NCBI GenBank assembly: GCA_034440455.1
Contig: JAWXCB010000113.1
Coordinates: 34,945 to 98,944 of the forward strand
DNA from: JAWXCB01 sp034440455
GTDB lineage: Bacteria > Bacteroidota > Bacteroidia > Chitinophagales > CAIOSU01
Length of the DNA: 64,000 nt
Reading direction: 5' to 3'
The position numbers and the translations under genes were made by a program. The notes under the pieces were generated by a model. The model saw only the letters and a list, made by a program, of their open reading frames with translations, made no database searches and was not told the origin of the DNA. Of the stretch, positions 33,970-42,019 are shown in pieces. Positions within the stretch are counted from its first letter, which is position 1. The number at the start of each line of letters is the position of its first letter.

Positions 33970-33999
33970 CAATATTCTCGCAACACCAACGGCACTTCC

Positions 34000-34425
34000 T
34001 TACTTGCAATTACACTTGTGGTCTTCGCCAAGGTCAATGGCGGTGATTACTTTCGTAACCTTTTCACAAGCTCCGAACACAATGCGCACGTGCTGCCCGT
34101 CTTTCGTGTTGCCCTCCAGAGCATAGCTATCACAATTGCCCGTAGCTTCATCCGCTTCTTCTTTGCTTTTTTCTTCGTTAATCGTGCCGCTGGCAAGAAT
34201 ATATTCCACTTCTGCTTCTGAAATTTCGCGGCAGCCCATTCTGCAACGCGCATGTTTGGTATAGATGAGTTTATAATTGCGCCAATCTCTCTCAGTGGTA
34301 TTGATGGTTCTATCAGGATACTGTTCCCGCGATTCCTTGCACTTTTTAAATCCGAGTATCACCAAGCCGATAGCTGAGAGTATCAACAAAGCAATGGTAT
34401 TTCCCGCTCTTTTATTGAATTGCAT
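34000..34425 (-). CDS. DUF4258 domain protein with N-terminal membrane helix
   Basis: The product is 141 residues. An N-terminal helix (TIALLILSAIGLVILGF, residues ~9-25) is followed by a DUF4258-like domain: YTKHARCRMGCREISEAEVE, an ILASGTINEEKS block, DSYALEGNTKDGQHVRIVFG and VTKVITAIDLG. DUF4258 resembles RelE/BrnT-type folds that recognise nucleic acid, but this anchored version lacks an obvious antitoxin partner. The Cys pairs (CRMGC near 61-65 and CNC at the end) are notable. It is divergently oriented to the aldolase gene. Confidence 0.75.
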   Translation of the reverse strand: MQFNKRAGNTIALLILSAIGLVILGFKKCKESREQYPDRTINTTERDWRNYKLIYTKHARCRMGCREISEAEVEYILASGTINEEKSKEEADEATGNCDSYALEGNTKDGQHVRIVFGACEKVTKVITAIDLGEDHKCNCK

Positions 34426-34528
34426 CGGCTTTTAGTTCTCTTGCAACAAGCAAATTTATGAAGTAACGCCTCAACTGTGAACATAGGTTGGTAATGACTT
34501 GATCAATATCTTTTTATCTTAGTCCGCA

Positions 34529-35722
34529 ATGCAAGGCAAATCTTATACTTACTATAAAGAAATCTTCAACGGCAAGCCCATGCCGTTTGCGTTTGTTGAT
34601 TTGGATTTGTTGGATGAAAACATAAAACAAATAAAACCCCGCGCGAAAGGAAAAAAAATCCGTGTTGCCTCCAAATCTGTGCGCTGCGCTGAATTGTTGA
34701 AGCGCATTCTCGCTGCTGATTCAAGCTATCAGGGCATTATGACCTACTCCGCGCAGGAAACAATATGGCTCAGTGAAAAGGGCTTTGATGATTTGCTCAT
34801 TGGCTATCCCGTTTGGAATGCGCAGGAAATCGAATCGCTTTGTAAAGAAATCAATCATGGTAAATCCATCACACTCATGGTGGATTTGAAAGAACATATT
34901 CTGCATTTAAACACAATTGGCAAAAGTTGCAACACCATCATTCCTATTTGCATTGATATTGACATGACATCCGTTTTCCCCGGAGTGCGCTTTGGCGTGT
35001 GGCGTTCGAGTATCACCAATGTGAAGCAGGCATTGGAGTTACATGCAGTAATTAAAAGCGCTCCTTTTGTGCGCTTAGATGGCGTGATGGGTTATGAAGC
35101 TGCCATCGCGGGAGTAGGAGATGCAGTAAGTGGAAAAACGATGCAAAATCTCATTGTTCAATTCTTTAAGAAAAATTCTGCAAGAGAAATTGCAAAGCGA
35201 AGAGGTGATATTGTTGCTGTATTGAAAGGTGACGGTGCGCAATTGCGCTTCATAAACGGTGGCGGCACGGGCAGTCTTGAATGGACGACAGGCGAAGATT
35301 GTATAACGGAGGTTACTGTGGGTTCGGGATTCTATGCTTCCGGTCTGTTTGATAATTACACCAACTTCAAACATCAACCTGCTGCTGCATTTGCAATTGA
35401 AATCACGCGACATCCTGCTGAAAATATTTACACATGCAGCGGTGGCGGCTACATCGCCTCCGGTGGAATAGGAGCGGACAAACAACCGAAACCTTATTTG
35501 CCGGAAGGCATTGAACTCATTGTGCAGGAAGGAACGGGTGAAGTGCAAACGCCAATCATCAATAAAACTTCTGAAAAACTGCAAGTGGGCGACCCTGTTT
35601 TCTTTCGCCACGCAAAAGCAGGCGAGTTATGCGAGCGGTTCAATTCGCTGCTCCTGGTTTCCGGTGGAAAGATTGTTGGCGAACTGAAAACGTATCGTGG
35701 CGAAGGACAATGTTTTTTGTAG
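34529..35722 (+). CDS. PLP-dependent amino acid deaminase/aldolase (alanine-racemase fold)
   Basis: The product is 397 residues. The N-terminal barrel starts PFAFVDLDLLDENIKQIKPR and GKKIRVASKSVRCAELL, where the Lys of ASKS is the expected PLP-binding residue. The barrel continues with YQGIMTYSAQETIWLSEKGF, CIDIDMTS, GVMGYEAAIAGVGD and FINGGGTGSLEWTTGED. A C-terminal beta domain ends VGDPVFFRHAKAGELCERF then NSLLLVSGGKIVGELKTYRG, with His and Cys as potential metal ligands. These are features of D-threonine aldolase/D-serine dehydratase-like enzymes, which use PLP and a divalent metal. The exact substrate is not clear. It is monocistronic. Confidence 0.85.
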   Translation: MQGKSYTYYKEIFNGKPMPFAFVDLDLLDENIKQIKPRAKGKKIRVASKSVRCAELLKRILAADSSYQGIMTYSAQETIWLSEKGFDDLLIGYPVWNAQEIESLCKEINHGKSITLMVDLKEHILHLNTIGKSCNTIIPICIDIDMTSVFPGVRFGVWRSSITNVKQALELHAVIKSAPFVRLDGVMGYEAAIAGVGDAVSGKTMQNLIVQFFKKNSAREIAKRRGDIVAVLKGDGAQLRFINGGGTGSLEWTTGEDCITEVTVGSGFYASGLFDNYTNFKHQPAAAFAIEITRHPAENIYTCSGGGYIASGGIGADKQPKPYLPEGIELIVQEGTGEVQTPIINKTSEKLQVGDPVFFRHAKAGELCERFNSLLLVSGGKIVGELKTYRGEGQCFL

Positions 35723-35730
35723 AGAAAGGA

Positions 35731-35803
35731 TGTCATTCCGGCTATATGCTGAATCCCCAAGTGATTATTAGCTTAGGATGCCGGAACAAGTCTGGCATGA
35801 CAA
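35731..35803. repeat. Dispersed palindromic repeat, copy 2
   Basis: TGTCATTCCGG pairs with CCGGAACAAGTCTGGCATGA around a central stretch. The right arm matches the element at 53-75. It sits in the spacer between the PLP enzyme and the DUF1571 protein and may terminate transcription. Confidence 0.5.
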
Positions 35804-35835
35804 AACACGGCACGATTTTACGTCACTACAAATCC

Positions 35836-35843
35836 TAAATTTG
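35836..35843 (+). promoter_or_regulatory. -7 promoter box (TAAATTTG)
   Basis: An exact TAnnTTTG match 24 bases before the ATG at 35868. A TTTG -33 box is not evident at the ideal distance. Confidence 0.45.
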
Positions 35844-35867
35844 TTTCTCAAAAAAAAATCCTGAGTT

Positions 35868-36737
35868 ATGAAATCTGTTATCATTCTGCTTTCCTTCATC
35901 ATACCGTTTACCGGTTTTTCGCACACTGTATTGAAGCCAGCCACTTCGCGCGAAGTGATAACGAGCATGTTAAGCGCGATTGAAAATGTGAAAGGTTTGA
36001 AATACACATTCAAATCTTATGAACGCTTAGTTACAGGAAAACAATTCTTCACCGAGATGGATATAAAGGCGAATATAAATCCGCTGAAAGTATATGGCTT
36101 GACAAAATCTGACCCGAACAAAGGCGTAGAGGTGCTGTTTCTAAAAGGACAATGGGAAGACAAGGCGATGGTAAACCCCGGCAATTGGTTGCCGAATGTT
36201 AAACTGAGTCCATTAGGCGACAGGATGCGTGAAAACCAACACCACACGCTGATGCAAGCGGGCTTTAATTTTCTCGGCTCAATAATTAAAGGCGCAATGA
36301 AGCGCGCAGATACCGATCGTCCGGGACAGTTCGATGCCTTTTTTAAATACGAAGGCGATATTACCTGGGGTGGGAGACAGTGTTATAAAATTTCAATTGA
36401 AGACCCCGACTTCAAATACGTGGAATACACAGTGCAGGCGGGCGATAACATTGATAATCTGGAAGTGCGCAAAGGAATTTGCGGCTATTTGATTATCGAA
36501 AAAAATCCGGCTGTGAAAAGTTTTGACGGACTGAAGCCCGGAATGAAAATCAAGATTCCCACTTCTTATGCGAAGAAAACTGTATTGTACATTGATAAGC
36601 AAAGCAATTTGCCCATCGTGCAAATCATGTCGGATGAGGTGGGTGAATTTGAAAAATATGAGTTTCACAACTTAGTGGTGAACCCTGCGTTCGCGGCAGA
36701 TGAATTCACGCCTGATTTCAGCGGCTACGATTTCTGA
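35868..36737 (+). CDS. DUF1571 protein with embedded LysM-like segment
   Basis: This is a 289-residue exported protein with a signal peptide (MKSVIILLSFIIPFTGFSH). The overall frame matches DUF1571 (lipoprotein-carrier-like fold): MLSAIENVKGLKYTFKSYER, GKQFFTEMDIKANINPLKVY, a NPGNWLPNVKLSPLGDRMRE block and a C-terminal VLYIDKQSNLPIVQIMSDEV then FEKYEFHNLVVNP. Residues ~188-240 (YTVQAGDNIDNLEVRKGICG...NPAVKSFDGLKPGMKIKIPT) look like a LysM motif placed inside the fold, which would let it bind peptidoglycan or another glycan. The last 20 bases overlap the 3' end of pyrD, which converges on it. Confidence 0.75.
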   Translation: MKSVIILLSFIIPFTGFSHTVLKPATSREVITSMLSAIENVKGLKYTFKSYERLVTGKQFFTEMDIKANINPLKVYGLTKSDPNKGVEVLFLKGQWEDKAMVNPGNWLPNVKLSPLGDRMRENQHHTLMQAGFNFLGSIIKGAMKRADTDRPGQFDAFFKYEGDITWGGRQCYKISIEDPDFKYVEYTVQAGDNIDNLEVRKGICGYLIIEKNPAVKSFDGLKPGMKIKIPTSYAKKTVLYIDKQSNLPIVQIMSDEVGEFEKYEFHNLVVNPAFAADEFTPDFSGYDF

Positions 36738-37755
36738 ACGCTTTGCAACAGCGTTTCACTAAGCCGGGTCCTTCATAGATAAATCCTGTATAGAGTTGGA
36801 TGAGTGATGTGCCAGCATTGATTTTTTCCTGCGCATCCTCCCCGCTGAAAATTCCACCGACACCAATGAGTGGCAGTTTGTGATTTGATTTCTCCGATAA
36901 ATACTGAAGCACTTCTGTTGAGCGTTTTGTCACGGGCTTTCCACTTAATCCTCCGTTGCCGATAGCTTGAATTGTTGCGCTGTCTGTCTTTAAATTTTCT
37001 CTGTTTATCGTAGTGTTTGTTGCGAGGATGCCGTCAATGTTGCTTTGCAACACGATGGAGAGAATATCATCAAGTTGTTCGTTGGTAAGGTCGGGAGCGA
37101 TTTTTAGTAAAATGGGTTTTCGTTTTTGTTTGCTCTGATTTTTTTCCTGCAAAGCATACAGAATTTTCAGCAGAGGCTCTTTATCCTGCAACTCGCGCAA
37201 ACCCGGTGTATTTGGTGAACTGACATTTACCACGAAATAATCAACATGCTCGAATAATCCTTCAAAGCATTTCACAAAATCATCCGCAGCATTTTCATTG
37301 GGTGTCACTTTATTCTTTCCGATGTTACCGCCAACAATGATGTTGCTCTTTCGTTTCTTTAAACGCTCCACGATTATTTCAACGCCATCATTATTAAATC
37401 CCATGCGGTTAATGAGCGCATTGTCCGCAGGCAGGCGAAACAAGCGGGGTTTGTCATTGCCGGGCTGGGGCAGAGGAGTAACCGTTCCGATTTCAATAAA
37501 GCCGAATCCGAGGCAAGCAAGTTCATCAATGTAGAGCGCATTTTTATCAAACCCGGCAGCCAAGCCAACAGGGTTTGGAAATTCCAACCCAAATAAATTT
37601 CGTTTCAGTTTGTCATCCTGCACACAATAGAGAAAGCGGAAAAGCGATTTCGCAAATGGAAATTTCAAAACCAATTTCAGCAAACCAAGCGTGAAATGAT
37701 GCGCAGTTTCGGGATTAAAGAGGAAGAGGAAAGGGCCAATGAAGAGTTTGTACAT
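36718..37755 (-). CDS. pyrD: Dihydroorotate dehydrogenase (quinone, class 2)
   Basis: This is a 345-residue membrane-associated flavoenzyme of pyrimidine synthesis. It oxidises dihydroorotate to orotate and passes electrons to quinone. Class 2 features are the amphipathic N-terminal extension (MYKLFIGPFLFLFNPETAHH), NPVGLAAGFDKNALYIDELA, IEIGTVTPLPQPGNDKPRLF, RMGFNNDG, VVNVSSPNTPGLRELQ (with the catalytic Ser) and LKIAPDLT. ATNTTINRENL and GGLSGKP lie toward the C-terminus, with GVGGIFSGEDAQEKINAGTS for FMN phosphate. It is intact and monocistronic. Confidence 0.95.
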   Translation of the reverse strand: MYKLFIGPFLFLFNPETAHHFTLGLLKLVLKFPFAKSLFRFLYCVQDDKLKRNLFGLEFPNPVGLAAGFDKNALYIDELACLGFGFIEIGTVTPLPQPGNDKPRLFRLPADNALINRMGFNNDGVEIIVERLKKRKSNIIVGGNIGKNKVTPNENAADDFVKCFEGLFEHVDYFVVNVSSPNTPGLRELQDKEPLLKILYALQEKNQSKQKRKPILLKIAPDLTNEQLDDILSIVLQSNIDGILATNTTINRENLKTDSATIQAIGNGGLSGKPVTKRSTEVLQYLSEKSNHKLPLIGVGGIFSGEDAQEKINAGTSLIQLYTGFIYEGPGLVKRCCKAFRNRSR

Positions 37756-37848
37756 GCCGCGCCAAAAATAAGAAAGCAGGAGCGCACATCTTTTCGGGAA
37801 GACAACTCACGGAAACTTTTTTAGCGCAGTTCCGTAAATATTTTTCTT

Positions 37849-38109
37849 ATGAGAGCAATCGTCACCCCTGACAAGTTTAACAAGATGATAACGGACGCAA
37901 AAGCCAATTTCCTGTGGGATAATGGCGTGTTTGTGAATGAGCGCGTCAGCTATAATAAATACCTCATCAAGGTTTACAGCCTGCTTGACTTTTATGTTGA
38001 AGTTTATTACAGCATGGAGGACAACAAAATCGAGGACATCTACGCAATCGAAACCGAAGAAGATTGGGATGGTTTTCTGAAAAGCATTGACCTGAAAGAT
38101 TTGTTCTGA
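37849..38109 (+). CDS. Small uncharacterised protein (86 aa)
   Basis: The product is 86 residues: MRAIVTPDKFNKMITDAKAN, then FLWDNGVFVNERVSYNKYLI and KVYSLLDFYVEVYYSMEDNK, ending EDWDGFLKSIDLKDLF. It is acidic, with a probable alpha-beta fold and no signal or membrane helix. I do not recognise the family; a small cytoplasmic domain widely kept in Bacteroidota is plausible. It has its own start just downstream of the pyrD promoter region and is followed after 82 bases by the DinB gene. Confidence 0.65.
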   Translation: MRAIVTPDKFNKMITDAKANFLWDNGVFVNERVSYNKYLIKVYSLLDFYVEVYYSMEDNKIEDIYAIETEEDWDGFLKSIDLKDLF

Positions 38110-38191
38110 CTTTCCTTGCTGCGTAATAATTTCCAATCTTAGTTTTTTCTCCCTGTGAAGGTTCCTGTATCTTTCGGAAAATTTATTTCCG

Positions 38192-38692
38192 ATGCAACGC
38201 ACCGAAGCCAATATCCTTGCTGATAATTATGAAAGCGTTCGCCTGCTTACCAAGTGGTACATCTCCAAATTGAAAGATGTGGACATGAAAAAAGAATTTA
38301 TCGTGGAAGGTAAATCGCTCAATTCTGCTTATTGGCTCGTGGCGCATCTCATTTGGGCGGAAAATTTCTTATTACTGCAAGCGCTGGGAGGCAAATCAAC
38401 AGATATTCCCTGGCTTGAAAAATTTAAAATAGGCTCAAAACTTTCTGAACTTAATAAGGATGTTCCGGAAGTGAAGCAACTGCTTGAGGCGTGGAAAGAA
38501 ATTCATCCCGCTGCTATGCAGCATGTTCGTTCTTTATCCGATGAAACGCTCGCAAAAGACAACCCGATGGGTTTTGGATTTGGCGGGGATAACTCTCACC
38601 GTATGATGATTCAACATGCGATTCGCCATGAAGCGATGCACACCGGACATTTGTCGTGGCTGTGTAAACTCTACGGAGTAGGAACTATCTGA
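38192..38692 (+). CDS. DinB-family protein
   Basis: The product is 166 residues with the four-helix DinB fold. Three conserved His positions for a metal site are visible: SAYWLVAHLIWAENFLL (first helix pair), IHPAAMQHVRSLSDE, and the C-terminal IQHAIRHEAMHTGHLSWLCK. Members include metal-dependent thiol transferases and proteins of unknown role. No partner is evident nearby. The length is typical. Confidence 0.8.
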   Translation: MQRTEANILADNYESVRLLTKWYISKLKDVDMKKEFIVEGKSLNSAYWLVAHLIWAENFLLLQALGGKSTDIPWLEKFKIGSKLSELNKDVPEVKQLLEAWKEIHPAAMQHVRSLSDETLAKDNPMGFGFGGDNSHRMMIQHAIRHEAMHTGHLSWLCKLYGVGTI

Positions 38693-38797
38693 TGTTGATG
38701 ATTCGATGATTCGATGATTTGCTAATTCGGTAATTCGAGAATGATAGAAGAAGACACGACACTTATTTTTTAATCAACGAATCACCGAATTATTGAA
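38692..38797. repeat. Degenerate ATTCGATG hairpin tract
   Basis: Units GATGATTCGATGATTCGATG and ATTTGCTAATTCGGTAATTC form the left arm; TCAACGAATCACCGAATTAT then TGAATTAC form an imperfect inverted right arm. It separates the converging DinB and exported-protein genes and could end both transcripts. Confidence 0.6.
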
Positions 38798-39487
38798 TTA
38801 CTTCACGCATGTAATCTGCCTGATAAAGAAATCAGGATTGATGATTTTGTAGTCTTCGTAACCTTTCGCCCAAAACAATCTTGCCATCGTTACTTCAGCG
38901 CTTTTTAACTTTTCCATGGTTGCATCATCAAGTTGGAAAAAAGTTAGGTAACTTGTTTTAATATGCGTGAGGTCTACATTTCCTGCGTCCGACTGTCCGC
39001 AGAGCAGCGTGATTGTTTCACCGGTTGTCAGTTTTAACAGCAACTTGTTCTCCTTGTAAATTGAGCCGTAAGTATCTTGTGGACTGTTTGTCTGAATAGT
39101 GATTTTCAGCAACAAGGCGATAGAGTTGTTAAAATTGTTGAGGTAGGCTTCTATGGTGATATAATCAGAATCCGGAAAAATTTCTTTCATTTCATCAGGA
39201 GTGTACGCGATGAATTTTTCACGCTCCATCATTTTCACCACTGAGCCTTTGGTATTATCCACTTGGTTTTTGGAATAGTTGCACCCGGTGCTTACAATGT
39301 TTTTTACTGCAACTTTTTTTTCAGTGATAGCAGGCTCGCTTTTACTTTTTACAGGTTTAATTTTTTCTTGCGCAAACGCAGTTGCCGATGTAACGAGCAG
39401 AAAAAGGCATCCCCATCTTGTTTTTCTCAAAACAAACGCGAGAGATGTTGTTGCGTTCAAATTGGTAAAAGGGTTTAGATTCGCCAT
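38798..39487 (-). CDS. Exported protein, uncharacterised
   Basis: The product is 229 residues. A signal-peptide-like segment lies at residues ~24-40 (KTRWGCLFLLVTSATAFAQ), preceded by a 22-residue polar stretch, so the true start may be internal. The mature part is Lys-rich at first (KIKPVKSKSEPAITEKKVAV), then mixed alpha/beta (FIAYTPDEMKEIFPDSDYIT, NSIALLLKITIQTNS, GETITLLCGQSD). It ends FFIRQITCVK. No family is recognised. It is divergent from the lipocalin-like lipoprotein 20 bases away. Confidence 0.55.
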   Translation of the reverse strand: MANLNPFTNLNATTSLAFVLRKTRWGCLFLLVTSATAFAQEKIKPVKSKSEPAITEKKVAVKNIVSTGCNYSKNQVDNTKGSVVKMMEREKFIAYTPDEMKEIFPDSDYITIEAYLNNFNNSIALLLKITIQTNSPQDTYGSIYKENKLLLKLTTGETITLLCGQSDAGNVDLTHIKTSYLTFFQLDDATMEKLKSAEVTMARLFWAKGYEDYKIINPDFFIRQITCVK

Positions 39488-39507
39488 AACTTTAAAAAAC
39501 CGGTCAA

Positions 39508-39924
39508 ATGACTTTTACGATTTTCAAAAAAATATGTTGGTCAGTAATTTTACTTAGTCCCTTGATTTTCAGCGCATCCTGTAATACTCAGTCAAAATAC
39601 TTAGTGAATGACTGGAAGGTGCAAAAATTTCAGCCGGGCGTTGACTTTTCAGCTTCGCCCGAACACATGAAGGTGTTTCAGGAATTTGAAAAATATGCGC
39701 GTTTCCAGTTTAATAAAGACGGAACCTATTCTTTTGACTTAATTGGCGACAAACAAAAAGGAACTTGGAAGTTGGACAGAAAAACGATGACGCTTACCAC
39801 TACATCCGAAAATAATGTGGCAACTACTTCAAAAATTCTTGAGTTGACAGCTGAAAAAATGGTGCTTGAGCAAGAAAGCGAAGGCTACAAAAATTTGATT
39901 GAGTTGGTGCCGAAGGGTGAATGA
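39508..39924 (+). CDS. Lipocalin-like lipoprotein
   Basis: The product is 138 residues with a lipoprotein signal ending in FSASC (Cys at residue 25). The mature domain starts YLVNDWKVQKFQPGVDFSAS and continues FQFNKDGTYSFDLIGDKQKG, TWKLDRKTMTLTTTSENN and ELTAEKMVLEQES. This is the small lipocalin-like barrel found in many Bacteroidota lipoproteins. The ligand is unknown. It is probably attached to the periplasmic face of the outer membrane. Confidence 0.75.
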   Translation: MTFTIFKKICWSVILLSPLIFSASCNTQSKYLVNDWKVQKFQPGVDFSASPEHMKVFQEFEKYARFQFNKDGTYSFDLIGDKQKGTWKLDRKTMTLTTTSENNVATTSKILELTAEKMVLEQESEGYKNLIELVPKGE

Positions 39925-39936
39925 AGCAGTCCCTAC

Positions 39937-40806
39937 CTACTTACATAAGTAGTCTTTCAACAAGATGCTGTCGGTGAAAGAGCGCAGACGCATGAGTGCC
40001 CTGTCTTTTATTTGGCGTATACGTTCGCGGGTAAGTCCTAATTCTTTACCTATGCCTTCTAAGTGCATTGGCTCTTTTTTCCCCAAGCCGAAATAGAGTG
40101 TAATTACCTGCCGCTGGGCTTCCGTCAATCTTGATAAGGACCTTACTGTGTCAATGCGCAAAGAATCAGTATAAGCCACCCCATTATCTGCCTGAGGAGA
40201 GATGGTATCTGCCATTACATCTCCAAACGAACCGTCTTCACCTTCGCGAAAGGGAGCATCCATGGATAAATGTTTTGGGGCAGACTTCATGGTGTCTGCA
40301 ATCTGGTCGGTATTTAAATTCATCCCTTCGGATAATTCATCGTGGGTAGGCTCACGCTCATATTTCTGCTCCAGATCTGCAAACATTTTGTTCAATTTAT
40401 TCAAAGTGGATATCTGATTGAGCGGAAGCCGCACCATGCGCGATTGTTCGGAGATTGCCTGCATGATAGATTGCCTGATCCACCACACGCCATAGGAAAT
40501 GAATTTGAATCCTCGCGTTTCATCAAAGCGCTGTGCGGCTTTTATCAAGCCGAGGTTGCCCTCGTTGATGAGGTCGTTCAGCGACAGATAGCTGTTTTGA
40601 TATTGCTTGGCAACGGAGACAACAAAGCGCAGATTCGCAGTTACTAATTTTTGAAGCGCCTGCTGGTCGCCTTTTTTTATTCTTCTTGCCAACTGCGCTT
40701 CTTCCTCCACGGAAATCAGGTCAACCTTTCCTATTTCATGCAGATATTTTTCAATTGACTGACTGTCACGACTGGTGATGGATTGCGTGATTTTCAACTG
40801 GCGCAT
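39937..40806 (-). CDS. rpoD: Primary sigma factor RpoD/SigA (Bacteroidota type)
   Basis: The product is 289 residues with sigma-70 regions in order. Region 1.2 is DSQSIEKYLHEIGKVDLIS. Region 2 is NLRFVVSVAKQYQNSYLSLN, DLINEGNLGLIKAAQRFDET and RGFKFISYGVWWIRQSIMQA, the -10 recognition helix. Region 3 is REPTHDELSEGMNL, and region 4.2 is HLEGIGKELGLTRERIRQIK. Region 1.1 and the long non-conserved insert are absent, as is normal for this phylum's housekeeping factor. It directs RNA polymerase to TTTG/TAnnTTTG promoters like those noted in this window. It is monocistronic. Confidence 0.95.
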   Translation of the reverse strand: MRQLKITQSITSRDSQSIEKYLHEIGKVDLISVEEEAQLARRIKKGDQQALQKLVTANLRFVVSVAKQYQNSYLSLNDLINEGNLGLIKAAQRFDETRGFKFISYGVWWIRQSIMQAISEQSRMVRLPLNQISTLNKLNKMFADLEQKYEREPTHDELSEGMNLNTDQIADTMKSAPKHLSMDAPFREGEDGSFGDVMADTISPQADNGVAYTDSLRIDTVRSLSRLTEAQRQVITLYFGLGKKEPMHLEGIGKELGLTRERIRQIKDRALMRLRSFTDSILLKDYLCK

Positions 40807-40906
40807 AGAAAAAGTTTTTTAGAGGGATAGAACACAAATGACTCAGGTGAAAAAAATCCCTTGAAGGAAGACAGAACTAATTAATCGCTAAACCGACTTT
40901 AACCGC

Positions 40907-41197
40907 TTACCTGCTGTTGCCCCAACTGTCGCCACCACGCGAGCTGCCGCCTTCGCGTCTGTCTTCAGCTACCTTCACTGCGATGGTGCGTCCTTCCATC
41001 TGTGAGTTGTTTAATCCGTCAATTGCTTTTTTAGCTTCAGCATCATCCGCCATCTCAATAAAGGCGAATCCCCTGCTTTTTCCGCTCAGTTTATCGTTAA
41101 TAATCTTGGCTGAACTAACTTGTCCGTAAGCCTCAAAAGTTTCTTTCAATGTTGTTTCATCCAAACTGAAAGGAAGACCACCTGCAAAAATTTTCAT
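40907..41197 (-). CDS. RRM-type RNA-binding protein
   Basis: The product is 96 residues. A single RNA-recognition motif has RNP2 (IFAGGL, residues 3-8) and RNP1 (KSRGFAFIEM, ~44-53), with the Phe residues that stack on RNA. A Gly/Arg/Ser-rich tail follows (EDRREGGSSRGGDSWGNSR). Such small RRM proteins are common in Bacteroidota, where they lack classical cold-shock partners and are thought to act as RNA chaperones or regulators. It is divergent from the carboxypeptidase-regulatory-domain gene. Confidence 0.92.
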   Translation of the reverse strand: MKIFAGGLPFSLDETTLKETFEAYGQVSSAKIINDKLSGKSRGFAFIEMADDAEAKKAIDGLNNSQMEGRTIAVKVAEDRREGGSSRGGDSWGNSR

Positions 41198-41376
41198 GTT
41201 TTTTTATTAAAAAAGGTTATAAAGAGTGGTAAAGGTAGTTTATTCTAAAGTAGAGCCACCGTTTATTATTTATTATGATTTTATGGTATTAATTCAGTAT
41301 GAAAAGCCACCTCAAGAATCTGATTTGAAAAGGGTTGGCAGGATTTCTGTTGCTATCATGGATTGTCAAAGAATCT

Positions 41377-41384
41377 TACTTTTG
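41377..41384 (+). promoter_or_regulatory. -7 promoter box (TACTTTTG), implying a near-leaderless mRNA
   Basis: An exact TAnnTTTG match ends only nine bases before the ATG at 41394. A normal start site 5-8 bases downstream of the box would place transcription at, or within a few bases of, the start codon. The box decides the start: longer upstream frames would begin before the promoter. Confidence 0.5.
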
Positions 41385-41393
41385 TTCTCTACT

Positions 41394-42017
41394 ATGAAAA
41401 AAGCAACGGTAATTATTGCAATCTGTTTCTTTGGTCTTCAAAGTGCATTTAGCCAAACAGATAAATTAGTGCAACTGTCGGGATTGGTGCTTACGAGCGA
41501 CAGTTTGATGGGAATTCCTTACGCAACTGTTATTATCAAGCATCAGGCGCGCGGCACATTTTCTAACTACCAAGGATTCTTTTCGCTCGTAGCAGCATTG
41601 GGCGATACGATTAAGTTCACTGGGGTGGGATTCAAGACGGAGATGGTTGTGATTCCGGACACACTCTCAAAGAGCAGGTATTCTATCATTCAATTGCTTA
41701 CACAAGATACCGTGTACCTGCCTGAAACGGTAATTTATCCGTGGCCTACGAAAGACGAATTCAGACAAGCATTCCTCACGATGAATGTGCCGGATGATGA
41801 TTTGGACCGTGCCCGCAGAAACTTGGAACGGGAAAAACTGAAGGAAATCGGGGAATCAATGGAAACAGACGCAAAAGAAACCACAGACTATTATTATCGC
41901 ATGGAGGCGCAACGCTTCTCTTACACAGGGCAGATTCCACCACAGAATATCTTCAACCCGTTTGCGTGGGCGAAATTTATTGATGCATGGAAGCGGGGTG
42001 ACTTTAAAAAGAAGTGA
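41394..42017 (+). CDS. Exported carboxypeptidase-regulatory-domain protein
   Basis: The product is 207 residues from ATG 41394, giving the signal peptide MKKATVIIAICFFGLQSAFS. Residues ~22-100 match the CarboxypepD_reg-like fold (LVQLSGLVLTSDSLMGIPYA, GTFSNYQGFFSLVAALGDTI, FTGVGFKTEMVVIPD). These are beta-sandwich domains used at the N-terminus of many outer-membrane proteins. The rest is helical and polar (DDDLDRARRNLEREKLKEIG). There is no TonB box or barrel. Function is unknown; a periplasmic scaffold role is plausible. It converges with def. Confidence 0.75.
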   Translation: MKKATVIIAICFFGLQSAFSQTDKLVQLSGLVLTSDSLMGIPYATVIIKHQARGTFSNYQGFFSLVAALGDTIKFTGVGFKTEMVVIPDTLSKSRYSIIQLLTQDTVYLPETVIYPWPTKDEFRQAFLTMNVPDDDLDRARRNLEREKLKEIGESMETDAKETTDYYYRMEAQRFSYTGQIPPQNIFNPFAWAKFIDAWKRGDFKKK

Positions 42018-42019
42018 AC

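Larger units (their letters stand above)
33088..33999. other. 0.9-kb repeat-rich intergenic island
   Basis: There is no credible gene. It contains the long direct repeat at 33099-33142 and 33927-33969 (CAAGTGTCCACTTGGACT core), an 83-base tandem repeat at 33254-33465, and a shared CTCTGAATCGCGCGAGCATG segment at about 33655 and 33906. It also contains short GGGCTTCAGCCC-type palindromes. Frames in this interval are broken by the repeats and by a repeat period not divisible by three. Confidence 0.6.
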
